Assembly (NCBI GenBank): GCA_964242415.1
Contig: CAXTAT010000045.1
Coordinates: 1 to 26,288 of the forward strand
Length of the DNA: 26,288 nucleotides
Reading direction: 5' to 3'
From: DASWOJ01 sp964242415
GTDB lineage: Bacteria > Pseudomonadota > Alphaproteobacteria > Acetobacterales > Acetobacteraceae
Positions within the stretch are counted from its first letter, which is position 1. Each line of letters opens with the position of its first letter. Position numbers and translations under genes: made by a program. Positions 15,735-22,531 of the stretch are shown one piece after another. Below the pieces are notes generated by a model that worked only from the letters and a program-made list of their open reading frames with translations, was not told the origin of the DNA and searched no databases.

Positions 15735-16904
15735 GTGGCCTACGTCGCCGTGAAGGGCGGGGAGCGCGCCATCGACGCCGCGCATGCTTGGCTGGCGCAT
15801 GAGCGCCGGGGCGACCCGGAGGTGCCGCACCTGGACACGGCGCAGATCACCGGGCAGCTCGGCCGCGCCGTGGACCGCGTGATGGCGGAGGGGTCGCTGA
15901 TGGACCGCGGGCTGGCGGCGCTGGCGATCCGGCAGGCCCAGGGCGACCTGATCGAGGCCGCGTTCCTGCTGCGCGCCTACCGCACCACCCTGCCCCGCTT
16001 CGCCCACAGCGAGCCGGTCCGCACCGCCGACATGCTGGCGATGCGTCGGGTGTCCGCCATCTTCAAGGACCTGCCGGGCGGCCAGGTGCTCGGTCCGACC
16101 TACGACTACACGCACCGCCTGCTGGACTTCATCGCCGCCGCCAACCCGCCCGCGCCGTCCGAGGCCGAGGCCGCGCCGGCCGCCATGCCGCCCGCCTTCG
16201 GCATCCTGGGGCGGGAGGACTTGGTGGAGTCGGATGCGCCCGTGCCGGATACGGCGCCATTCGACCTGACGCGGGAGCCGCTGGCGTTCCCCGCCGGGCG
16301 GGACGCACGGCTGCAGGCGCTGGCGCGGGGGGATGAGGGCTTTCTTCTCGCGCTCGGGTACTCCACCCAGCGCGGCTATGGCGGGACCCACCCGTTCGTC
16401 GGCGAGCTGCGGGTGGGCGAGGTTGCGGTGGAGATCACCCCGCCGGAGCTGGGGTTCGCCATCGACATCGGCGACGTGGTGCTGACGGAGTGCCAGATGG
16501 TCAACCAGTTCCAGGGGTCCCGGACTGCGCCGCCGCAGTTCACCCGTGGGTATGGCCTGTGCTTCGGCCATGGCGAGCGCCGGGCGATGGGCATGGCGCT
16601 GGTCGATCGGGCGATGCGGGCCGGGGAGTTGGGCGAGCACGCGGCGGCTCCGGCGCAAGACGTGGAGTTCGTGCTGTCGCACTGCGACAACGTGGAGGCG
16701 ACCGGGTTTGTCGAGCATCTGAAGCTGCCGCACTACGTCGATTTCCAGAGCGAGTTGGAGACGGTGCGGCGGATGCGGGCCGAGGCCACCGCCGGTCATT
16801 GCGAGGAGCGGGGCGACGCGGCAATCCAGGGGTCGCCAGCGCAGTCCTTGCCGCCCCTGGCCTCGCCACCCCTGGATCGCCGCGCCGAAGCCGGCTCGCA
16901 ATGA
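15735..16904 (+). CDS. phnI: C-P lyase subunit PhnI with a repeat-derived C-terminus
   Basis: PhnI catalyses displacement of the base of ATP/GTP by the phosphonate, helped by PhnG, PhnH and PhnL. The GTG start at 15735 gives VAYVAVKGGERAIDAAHAWLAHERRGD, the classical N-terminus, 1 bp after phnH. Other family blocks are GSLMDRGLAALAIRQAQGDLIEAAFLLRAYRTTLPRF, YTHRLLDFIAA, LALGYSTQRGYGGTHPFVGELRVG and LSHCDNVEATGFVEHLKLPHYVDFQSELETVRRMR. The product is 389 residues, longer than usual. The last ~36 residues (from GHCEERGDAAIQG) and the stop codon are encoded by a dispersed palindromic repeat at 16795-16905, so the ancestral protein probably ended near residue 353. The core looks intact. Confidence 0.95.
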   Translation: MAYVAVKGGERAIDAAHAWLAHERRGDPEVPHLDTAQITGQLGRAVDRVMAEGSLMDRGLAALAIRQAQGDLIEAAFLLRAYRTTLPRFAHSEPVRTADMLAMRRVSAIFKDLPGGQVLGPTYDYTHRLLDFIAAANPPAPSEAEAAPAAMPPAFGILGREDLVESDAPVPDTAPFDLTREPLAFPAGRDARLQALARGDEGFLLALGYSTQRGYGGTHPFVGELRVGEVAVEITPPELGFAIDIGDVVLTECQMVNQFQGSRTAPPQFTRGYGLCFGHGERRAMGMALVDRAMRAGELGEHAAAPAQDVEFVLSHCDNVEATGFVEHLKLPHYVDFQSELETVRRMRAEATAGHCEERGDAAIQGSPAQSLPPLASPPLDRRAEAGSQ

Positions 16905-16905
16905 C
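16795..16905. repeat. Dispersed palindromic repeat, copy 3, within the 3' end of phnI
   Basis: The outer arms GTCATTGCGAG (16795-16805) and CTCGCAATGAC (16895-16905) are perfectly complementary. Inner arms GCGGCAATCCAGGGG and CCCCTGGATCGCCGC also pair. It overlaps the last ~36 codons of phnI, and the TGA stop at 16902-16904 is part of the right arm. It ends 24 bp before phnJ. Confidence 0.92.
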
Positions 16906-16929
16906 GGCGTTCTGCGGCGGCCTCCCAGC

Positions 16930-17769
16930 ATGAGCTACAACTTCGCCTACCTGGACGAGCAAACGAAAAGAATGATCCGCCGGGCCATCCTGAAGGCGGT
17001 GGCGATCCCCGGGCACCAGGTGCCGTTCGGCAGCCGGGAGATGCCGCTGCCCTATGGCTGGGGCACCGGCGGCATCCAGGTGACGGCGGCGGTGCTGGGG
17101 CCGCAGGACGTGCTAAAGGTGATCGACCAGGGCGCCGACGACACCACCAACGCCGTCAGCATCCGCCGCTTCTTCGCCCGCACCGCCGGGGTCCGCACCA
17201 CGACGCGCACGGCGGAGGCCACGCTGATCCAGACCCGCCACCGCATCCCGGAGACCCCGCTGCGCGAGGGCCAAATCTTGATCTATCAGGTGCCGATGCC
17301 CGAGCCGATGGCCAAGCTGGAGCCGAGCCGCGCCGAGACCCGGCGGATGCACGGCCTGGCCGAGTACGGGCTGATGCAGGTGAAGCTGTATGAGGACATC
17401 GCCCGGCTGGGCAGCGCGGCCAGCAGCTACGATTTTCCGGTGATGGTGAACGGGCGGTACTTGATGTCGCCGTCGCCGATCCCGGCGTTCGACAATCCGA
17501 AGCTGGACCGGATGCCGGCGCTGCAACTGTTCGGCGCCGGGCGGGAAAAGCGCATCTACGCGGTGCCGCCCTACACGGCGGTGCGCTCGCTGGACTTCGA
17601 CGACCACCCATTCCGACCGGTCCGTGCGCCGGGGCGCTGCGCGCTGTGCGACTCGGGGACGAGCTACCTGGACGAGGTGGTGACGGATGACCAGGGAACG
17701 CGGATGTTCGTCTGCTCCGATACCGATTACTGCGGCGGGCGGACCGCGGCGGCGAAGGCCGCGGAATGA
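16930..17769 (+). CDS. phnJ: Carbon-phosphorus lyase PhnJ (radical SAM)
   Basis: PhnJ is the radical SAM enzyme that cleaves the C-P bond of 5-phosphoribosyl 1-phosphonate, releasing the alkane and the 1,2-cyclic phosphate. The 279-residue product begins MSYNFAYLDEQTKRMIRRAILKAVAIPGHQVPFGSREMP and is highly conserved throughout. Gly28 corresponds to the glycyl-radical Gly32 of E. coli PhnJ. The cysteines C237, C240, C262 and C268 form the C-x2-C-x21-C-x5-C pattern (CALCDS..., CSDTDYC) of the iron-sulfur site and catalytic Cys272 of E. coli. All key residues are present. It starts 25 bp after phnI, beyond the repeat, and overlaps phnK by 4 bp (ATGA). Confidence 0.98.
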   Translation: MSYNFAYLDEQTKRMIRRAILKAVAIPGHQVPFGSREMPLPYGWGTGGIQVTAAVLGPQDVLKVIDQGADDTTNAVSIRRFFARTAGVRTTTRTAEATLIQTRHRIPETPLREGQILIYQVPMPEPMAKLEPSRAETRRMHGLAEYGLMQVKLYEDIARLGSAASSYDFPVMVNGRYLMSPSPIPAFDNPKLDRMPALQLFGAGREKRIYAVPPYTAVRSLDFDDHPFRPVRAPGRCALCDSGTSYLDEVVTDDQGTRMFVCSDTDYCGGRTAAAKAAE

Positions 17770-18539
17770 CGGACGCACTGCTGTCCGCCCGCGGCCTGGG
17801 GCTGCGGTTCGGCGGCATCACCGCGCTGGACGGGGTGGACGCCGACCTGTGGCCCGGCGAGGTGCTGGCCGTCGTCGGCGAGTCCGGGTCCGGCAAGACG
17901 ACGCTGCTGAACGTGCTGTCGGGCGGCATGGCGCCGGATGTCGGGGTGGTGTGGTACCGGGACCCGGATGGGGCGCTGCACGATCTGCGCGCCATGCCGG
18001 CGCCGCGGCTGCGGGCGCTGCACCGGTCGGATTGGGGCTTCGTGCAGCAGGACCCGCGCGGCGCGCTGCGGATGCGCGTGTCGGCTGGCGGCAACGTGGG
18101 CGAGCGGCTGATGGCGGCTGGCGCCCGGCATTATGGCGGCATCCGCGCGACTGCCGCCGATTGGCTGCGCCTGGTGGAGATCGACCCGGGCCGCATCGAC
18201 GACATGCCGCACACCTTCTCCGGCGGCATGCTGCAGCGCCTGCAGATCGCCCGCACGCTGGTGACGCACCCGCGCCTGGTGTTCATGGACGAGCCGACGG
18301 GCGGGCTGGACGTTTCGGTGCAGGCGCGGCTGCTGGACTTGATCCGGGGGTTGGTGGCGCGGCTGGGGCTGGCGGTGGTGCTGGTGACGCATGACCTTGC
18401 GGTGGCGCGGCTGCTGGCCGGGCGCATCCTGGTGATGCAGGGCGGGCGGGTGGTGGAGAGCGGGCTGACCGACCAGGTGCTGGACGATCCGGGACATCCG
18501 TATACGCAGTTGCTCGTCAGCTCGGTGCTGCACGCTTGA
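17766..18539 (+). CDS. phnK: C-P lyase ABC-type ATPase PhnK
   Basis: PhnK is an ABC-family ATPase that binds the C-P lyase core at PhnJ. It is not a membrane transporter component. The product has 257 residues, with Walker A GESGSGKT at 38-45, a Q-loop GFVQQDPRGALRM near 91-103, signature FSGGM at 151-155, Walker B LVFMDEP at 171-177 and the H-loop in LVTHDLAVARLLAGR. The C-terminal DQVLDDPGHPYTQLLVSSVLHA resembles oligopeptide-type ATPases, as is normal for PhnK. The start is fixed by the 4-bp ATGA overlap with phnJ. A 163-bp gap holding a palindromic repeat separates it from phnL. Confidence 0.95.
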   Translation: MTDALLSARGLGLRFGGITALDGVDADLWPGEVLAVVGESGSGKTTLLNVLSGGMAPDVGVVWYRDPDGALHDLRAMPAPRLRALHRSDWGFVQQDPRGALRMRVSAGGNVGERLMAAGARHYGGIRATAADWLRLVEIDPGRIDDMPHTFSGGMLQRLQIARTLVTHPRLVFMDEPTGGLDVSVQARLLDLIRGLVARLGLAVVLVTHDLAVARLLAGRILVMQGGRVVESGLTDQVLDDPGHPYTQLLVSSVLHA

Positions 18540-18586
18540 GGGCTGCGGCACGCCGTGGCCGTGGCAGCGCCGCCATCGGTACCGCC

Positions 18587-18682
18587 GTCATTGCGAGGAG
18601 CGCTTGCGACGCGGCAATCCAGGGCGGCCAGCGCAGTCCGTGCGGCCCCTGGATTGCCGCGCCGAAGCCGGCTCGCAATGAC
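18587..18682. repeat. Dispersed palindromic repeat, copy 4, between phnK and phnL
   Basis: This is the best-preserved copy. Outer arms GTCATTGCGAG (18587-18597) and CTCGCAATGAC (18672-18682) are perfect complements. Inner arms GCGGCAATCCAGGG and CCCCTGGATTGCCGC also pair. It fills most of the only sizeable gap inside the phnG-M operon. Confidence 0.93.
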
Positions 18683-18702
18683 AGTCGGCGGGGCTGGTCC
18701 GC

Positions 18703-19401
18703 ATGACCCTGATGCTGCGGGCGGAGGGGCTGGCCAAGACGTTCACCCTGCACCTGCAAGGCGGGGCGCGCATCCCGGTGCTGGACGGAGTCGGGTTCGA
18801 GCTGCGGGCCGGGCAGTGCATCGCGCTGGTGGGTCCGTCCGGGGCGGGCAAATCGACCCTGATGCGGGCGCTGTATGGCACCTACCGCGTGGACGCCGGG
18901 CGCATCCTGGTGCGGCACGGGAACGGAATGGTCGATGTGGCCGGCGCCGACCCGCGCCTTGTGCTGCAGGTGCGGCGGGACAGCCTGGGCTACGTCAGCC
19001 AGTTCCTGCGAACCGTGCCCCGCGTGCCGGCGCTGGACGTGGTGGCGGAGGCGGCTGTGCTGCGCGGCGCGGCGCCGGGCCAGGCCCGCGTGGACGCCGC
19101 CGCTCTGCTGGCGCTGCTCGGCATCCCGAACCGGCTGCATGCCCTGCCGCCCGCCACCTTCTCCGGCGGGGAGCAGCAGCGGGTGAACCTGGCGCGCGGC
19201 TTCATCGGCGGGCACCCGGTGCTGCTGCTGGACGAGCCTACCGCCGCGCTGGACCCGCGCAACCGCGATGTCGTGGTCGGCATGATCCAGGCGGCCAAGG
19301 CACGCGGCGGCGCCATCGTCGGCATCTTCCACGATGTTGCGGTGCGGGACGCCGTGGCCGATACCACGCTGCACGTCCATCCCCTGCAGGAAGCCGCATG
19401 A
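18703..19401 (+). CDS. phnL: C-P lyase ABC-type ATPase PhnL
   Basis: PhnL is the second ABC-family protein of the C-P lyase system. It associates with the complex and supports the first step on phosphonate and ATP. The product has 232 residues. It begins MTLMLRAEGLAKTFTLHLQGGARIPVLDGVGFELRAGQCIALVGPSGAGKST, with Walker A GPSGAGKS at 44-51. A Q-loop LGYVSQFLRTVPRVPALDVVAE follows, then signature FSGGE at 153-157 and Walker B LLLDEP at 174-179. The first ATG at 18703 lies just after the palindromic repeat, with only a weak GGCGGGG ribosome site; ATG at 18712 is an alternative. It overlaps phnM by 4 bp (ATGA). Confidence 0.95.
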   Translation: MTLMLRAEGLAKTFTLHLQGGARIPVLDGVGFELRAGQCIALVGPSGAGKSTLMRALYGTYRVDAGRILVRHGNGMVDVAGADPRLVLQVRRDSLGYVSQFLRTVPRVPALDVVAEAAVLRGAAPGQARVDAAALLALLGIPNRLHALPPATFSGGEQQRVNLARGFIGGHPVLLLDEPTAALDPRNRDVVVGMIQAAKARGGAIVGIFHDVAVRDAVADTTLHVHPLQEAA

Positions 19402-20531
19402 CCACCATCCTCACCAATGCCCGCCTGGTCCTGGCCGACGAGGTGGTGCTGGGCACCGTCGTGCTGGACGGCGCGGGCATCGCCGACGTGCAGCCCGGCC
19501 GCAGCCACCTGCCGGGCGCCGTGGACCTGGACGGCGACCTGCTGGTGCCCGGCGTCGTGGACGTGCACACCGACAACCTGGAGCGCCAGGTGCAGCCGCG
19601 CAGCAACGCCCGCTGGCCGTCGCGGTCGGCCATGCTGGCGCACGATGCGCAGTGCGCGGCGGCGGGGGTGACGACGGTGCTGGACGCGCTGTGCCTGGGG
19701 GACCTCGGCTTCGACAAGGACCGCACCCAGACGTTCCACGACGGCGTGGCCGACCTGAACGCGCTGGCGGACACTGGGCTGCTGAAGTCCGAGCACTTCC
19801 TGCACCTGCGCTGCGAGCTGCCGGCGCCCGACATGCAGGACCTGCTGGACCCCGTGGCCGAGCACCCGCGCGTGCGCATGGTCAGCCTGATGGACCACAG
19901 CCCCGGCGTCGGCCAGTACGCCAACATGGACCATTACCGCCGGATGCGCGTGCGCGAGGGGCACGGGGCCGCCTGGATCGAGGGCCGCATCGAGGAATTG
20001 CAGGAGCAGCGCGCGCGGCTGCGCGGGCCGAACCGGGCGTGGCTGCTGCGGCGGATGGGGCCGCTGGGGATCGTGCTGGCCAGCCATGACGACAACACCG
20101 CGGAGGAGGTGGCGGAGAATGCCGCCGACGGGATCGGGATCAGCGAGTTCCCGGTGTCGATGCTGGCGGCCTCGGCGGCGCGGGCGTCGGGGATGGAGGT
20201 GATCGCCGGGGCGCCAAACATCGTGCGCGGGGGGTCGCACTCGGGGAATGTCGCGGCGGCGGACCTGGTGCGGGCGGGCGTGGTGGATGCATTCGCCAGC
20301 GATTATGTGCCGTCGTCGATGCTGGAGGCGGCGTTTGCCGGGGTGATGCAGGCGGGGATCACGCTGGCGCAGGGGGTGGCGATGGTGACGGCCGGGCCGG
20401 CGCGGATGGCTGGGCTGGCGGACCGCGGGCGGATTGCGGCGGGGCTGCGGGGGGATTTGGTGCGGGTGCGGGAGTGGGAGGGGCTGCCGGTGGTGCGGGA
20501 GGTTTGGCGGGCGGGGGAGCGGGTGGTTTAG
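19398..20531 (+). CDS. phnM: Alpha-D-ribose 1-methylphosphonate 5-triphosphate diphosphatase PhnM
   Basis: PhnM is an amidohydrolase-superfamily enzyme that removes pyrophosphate from ribose 1-alkylphosphonate 5-triphosphate, giving the PhnJ substrate. The product has 377 residues. It begins MTTILTNARLVLADEVVLGTVVLDG and has the metal-binding strand VVDVHTDNLERQV (His57, Asp59). Further blocks are MVSLMDHSPGVGQYANMDHYRR, ASHDDNTAEEV, GISEFPVSMLAA, GAPNIVRGGSHSGNVAAADLV and FASDYVPSSMLEAAF, all typical of PhnM. The start is set by the ATGA overlap with phnL. It ends the co-directional C-P lyase run, and a hairpin lies 32 bp after its stop. Confidence 0.97.
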   Translation: MTTILTNARLVLADEVVLGTVVLDGAGIADVQPGRSHLPGAVDLDGDLLVPGVVDVHTDNLERQVQPRSNARWPSRSAMLAHDAQCAAAGVTTVLDALCLGDLGFDKDRTQTFHDGVADLNALADTGLLKSEHFLHLRCELPAPDMQDLLDPVAEHPRVRMVSLMDHSPGVGQYANMDHYRRMRVREGHGAAWIEGRIEELQEQRARLRGPNRAWLLRRMGPLGIVLASHDDNTAEEVAENAADGIGISEFPVSMLAASAARASGMEVIAGAPNIVRGGSHSGNVAAADLVRAGVVDAFASDYVPSSMLEAAFAGVMQAGITLAQGVAMVTAGPARMAGLADRGRIAAGLRGDLVRVREWEGLPVVREVWRAGERVV

Positions 20532-20563
20532 GGCAGTTGCGATGCGGTGATTGGGGCGGCTAA

Positions 20564-20584
20564 TCTCCGCAGATTGTGCGGAGA
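20564..20584 (+). terminator. Hairpin after phnM, possible operon terminator
   Basis: TCTCCGCA (20564-20571) and TGCGGAGA (20577-20584) form a perfect 8-bp stem with a 5-nt loop beginning 32 bp after the phnM stop. No T-run follows. It could end or stabilise the phnG-M transcript and mark the left side of the accessory insert. Confidence 0.5.
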
Positions 20585-20694
20585 ATAGCGGACTGCATGG
20601 GTAGTGTGGTTAGCTCCGTAACCCGTCACGAACGGTGGATCGAGCGTTCCGTTGCTCGTGCCCGCACGAAGCGGCGTACCACGGCGTTGGCCGG

Positions 20695-21162
20695 ATGATC
20701 CCGCGCGATGCCTGCAGCCGGCAAATCAAATTGGTGCTTACCGGCTTCGACAGCGACCCTGATGCAGCCGGCGCGGCTCTGTCAGCAAGCAGTTTTACCA
20801 CCCACCGGCAAGGAACTGCGACGCCAAACGGGAAGCGCACCTACAAGAAAAACCAACTTAGCGTGCATTGGGGCTTCAATTGCGACGTGCCTTGGTCGGA
20901 TGGCTTTTCGGCACTGCTCGACAATCTCGGCGGCGTTGATCGGCTGGAACGGTTCTTGGCGAACCTCAAGCCGCGGGACCGGTTGCTTGAGTTTGCCGTG
21001 CCAGTCCAGGGGTCCCCGTACCAGGAGAACAACTTTCTCTCGTTCGATATTTTGGGGATTGCGGTGCGCCTCCGTCTCGACGTCGGCTTCTACTTTCCGG
21101 AGTTCGACGCCTCGGACCCAACGCACCTGTCGCCCCAGAGCGACATCGGATTTGATGTCTGA
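20695..21162 (+). CDS. DUF4279-like protein of unknown function
   Basis: The 155-residue cytoplasmic product is only moderately conserved in pattern. An N-terminal strand IKLVLTGFDSDPDAAGAAL precedes a basic loop (TPNGKRTYKKNQLSVHWGF). Then come a helix DGFSALLDNLGGVDRLERFLANL and a C-terminal beta-rich part (LLEFAVPVQGS, LSFDILGIAVRLRLDVGFYFPE). This layout resembles DUF4279 proteins, which are short, of unknown function and often found beside mobile or toxin-type genes. I chose ATG 20695; ATG 20635 is also in frame but adds an unconserved leader. The stretch is visibly less GC-rich than the phn genes, which suggests acquisition. The family call is tentative. Confidence 0.55.
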   Translation: MIPRDACSRQIKLVLTGFDSDPDAAGAALSASSFTTHRQGTATPNGKRTYKKNQLSVHWGFNCDVPWSDGFSALLDNLGGVDRLERFLANLKPRDRLLEFAVPVQGSPYQENNFLSFDILGIAVRLRLDVGFYFPEFDASDPTHLSPQSDIGFDV

Positions 21163-21216
21163 CGTTCGGTTACAACCCCCTCACGGGCTGCCCGCCTTGC
21201 GAATGCCCGATCAAGC

Positions 21217-21546
21217 ATGAAGCCGGTCTCCTTCGTGGGCGGAGCGTTGGACGACCTGCGCGATTTCCCGCCAGGTGCGCGCCGGGAGGCAGGCCGCCAA
21301 CTCGATCGCGTCCAGCGGGGGCTTGATCCCGATGATTGGAAGCCGATGACGACCATTGGTCCCGGCGTCCGCGAAATCCGCGTGCGCGACGACCGCGGGG
21401 CGTTCCGCGTGATCTACGTCGCAAGCCTGGCAGATGTCGTATATGTGCTGCACGCTTTCCAGAAGACAACGCAGCAAACGGCCAAGCGCGACCTTGACCT
21501 TGCCGGCACCCGGCTGCGGCAGATCAGCAAAGGACGGGTAGGATGA
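21217..21546 (+). CDS. HigB/Gp49-type toxin of a type II toxin-antitoxin pair
   Basis: The 109-residue product matches the RelE/HigB superfamily, phage Gp49-like branch. Visible features are the N-terminal helix ALDDLRDFPPGARREAGRQLDRVQRGLDPDDWKPM and the core GVREIRVRDDRGAFRVIYVASLADVVYVLHAFQKTTQQTAKRDLDLAGTRLRQI. Family members act as ribosome-dependent or related RNases held inactive by a partner antitoxin. The basic segment FQKTTQQTAKRD is the usual C-terminal signature. The toxin gene comes first and overlaps the antitoxin gene by 4 bp (ATGA), the typical higBA order. It lies in the insert between phnM and the DUF1045 gene. RNase activity is inferred from family. Confidence 0.88.
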   Translation: MKPVSFVGGALDDLRDFPPGARREAGRQLDRVQRGLDPDDWKPMTTIGPGVREIRVRDDRGAFRVIYVASLADVVYVLHAFQKTTQQTAKRDLDLAGTRLRQISKGRVG

Positions 21547-21836
21547 CCGACGAGCCAGTGCATACCTTCGCAAGCGTGTGGGATGCTTTAGAGGAAACAC
21601 CGGAGGATGCAGCCAACATGCGGCTGCGGTCAGATTTGACAATTGCCTTGCGGTCCGCAGTGAAGGGCTGGGGAACGACGCCGGCGCAGTCCGCCCGCCG
21701 CCTTGGCGTGACACAGCCCCGGCTAAACGATTTGCTGCGGGGCCGGACCGACCGGTTCAGCCTGGATGCGCTGGTGGGGTTGGCAGAACGCGCCGGGCTT
21801 GCAGTCCAGATCAGCGTTACGCCCGCAGCCGCCTGA
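21543..21836 (+). CDS. HigA-like XRE-family antitoxin
   Basis: The 97-residue product has a helix-turn-helix at about residues 36-75 (DLTIALRSAVKGWGTTPAQSARRLGVTQPRLNDLLRGRTDRFSLDALVGLAERAGL) and ends with a short strand VQISVTPAAA. This is the form of XRE antitoxins partnered with Gp49-type toxins. It would neutralise the upstream toxin and repress the pair. The ATG at 21543 has a good ribosome site (AAAGGA) inside the toxin gene and overlaps its stop by 4 bp. The next gene (DUF1045) begins only 23 bp downstream, so read-through from the toxin-antitoxin promoter into it is possible. Confidence 0.88.
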   Translation: MTDEPVHTFASVWDALEETPEDAANMRLRSDLTIALRSAVKGWGTTPAQSARRLGVTQPRLNDLLRGRTDRFSLDALVGLAERAGLAVQISVTPAAA

Positions 21837-21859
21837 AACCCCACACGCCAGCAAGTCTC

Positions 21860-22531
21860 ATGATCCCCCGCATCGCCCTCTACTACGCCCCCGCCCTGTC
21901 CGACCCCCTGTGGCCCGCCGCCTGCGCCTGGCTCGGCCGCGACCCCGAAACCGCCGCCTTCCTGCCGCAGCCCCCCATCCCCGACATCCATGCCGTCACC
22001 GCCGACGCCCGCCTCTATGGCTTCCACTGCACTCTGAAACCCCCCATACGCCTGCAGACCCACTACAACGCCTTCATCGACGACGCCGAGGCGCTGGCCG
22101 CCCGGCTGGCCCCGTTCGACCTCCCGCCCCTGCACGTCGCCGACCTCTCGGGCTTCCTCGCCGTGCGGGAGGCCGCCCCCTGCCCCGCCCTGCGCCGCCT
22201 GGCCGACGCCTGCGTGGCCGGGCTGGACCAGCACCGCGCCCCGCTCACCGAGGCCGAGCTGGCCCGCCGCCGCCGCGGTGGCCTGTCCCCGCAGCGCGAG
22301 GCGATGCTGACCCGGTGGGGCTACCCCGGCGTGTTCGACGAGTGGCGCTTCCACATGACCCTCACCCGCCGCCTGACGGACGCCGAGCGCGCCATCTTCC
22401 ACCCAGCCGCCGAGGCCCACCTCGCCGCAGCCCTCCCCCACCCCCGCCGCGTCGCCGACCTCTGCGTCTTCACCCAGCCCGCCGAGGGCCAGCCCTTCAT
22501 GCTTGCGGAGCGGCTCCGGTTGCGCGGCTGA
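21860..22531 (+). CDS. DUF1045 phosphonate-associated 2H phosphoesterase-like protein
   Basis: The 223-residue product begins MIPRIALYYAPALSDPLWPAACAWLGRD and belongs to the DUF1045 / 'putative phosphonate metabolism protein' family found with C-P lyase genes. Two H-x-T-L motifs are visible: YGFHCTLKPPIRL in the first half and WRFHMTLTRRL in the second. Paired HxT motifs are the signature of the 2H phosphoesterase superfamily, which acts on cyclic or 2',5'-phosphodiesters. It neighbours phnN on the opposite strand, and their 3' ends overlap by 35 bp. No phnP is in the window, so hydrolysis of the ribosyl 1,2-cyclic phosphate is a plausible but unproven role. The start has no strong Shine-Dalgarno. 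Confidence 0.85.
   Translation: MIPRIALYYAPALSDPLWPAACAWLGRDPETAAFLPQPPIPDIHAVTADARLYGFHCTLKPPIRLQTHYNAFIDDAEALAARLAPFDLPPLHVADLSGFLAVREAAPCPALRRLADACVAGLDQHRAPLTEAELARRRRGGLSPQREAMLTRWGYPGVFDEWRFHMTLTRRLTDAERAIFHPAAEAHLAAALPHPRRVADLCVFTQPAEGQPFMLAERLRLRG

Noticed and set aside
14622..16931. Minus-strand open frame of 769 codons across phnG-H-I
   Set aside because: It is antisense to three clearly recognised C-P lyase genes, is low in complexity and matches no family. It reflects GC-rich codon bias.
10879..18682. CRISPR array formed by the repeated ~100-bp palindromes
   Set aside because: The copies are kilobases apart, not regularly spaced, and are long palindromes rather than short repeats with spacers; no cas genes are present.
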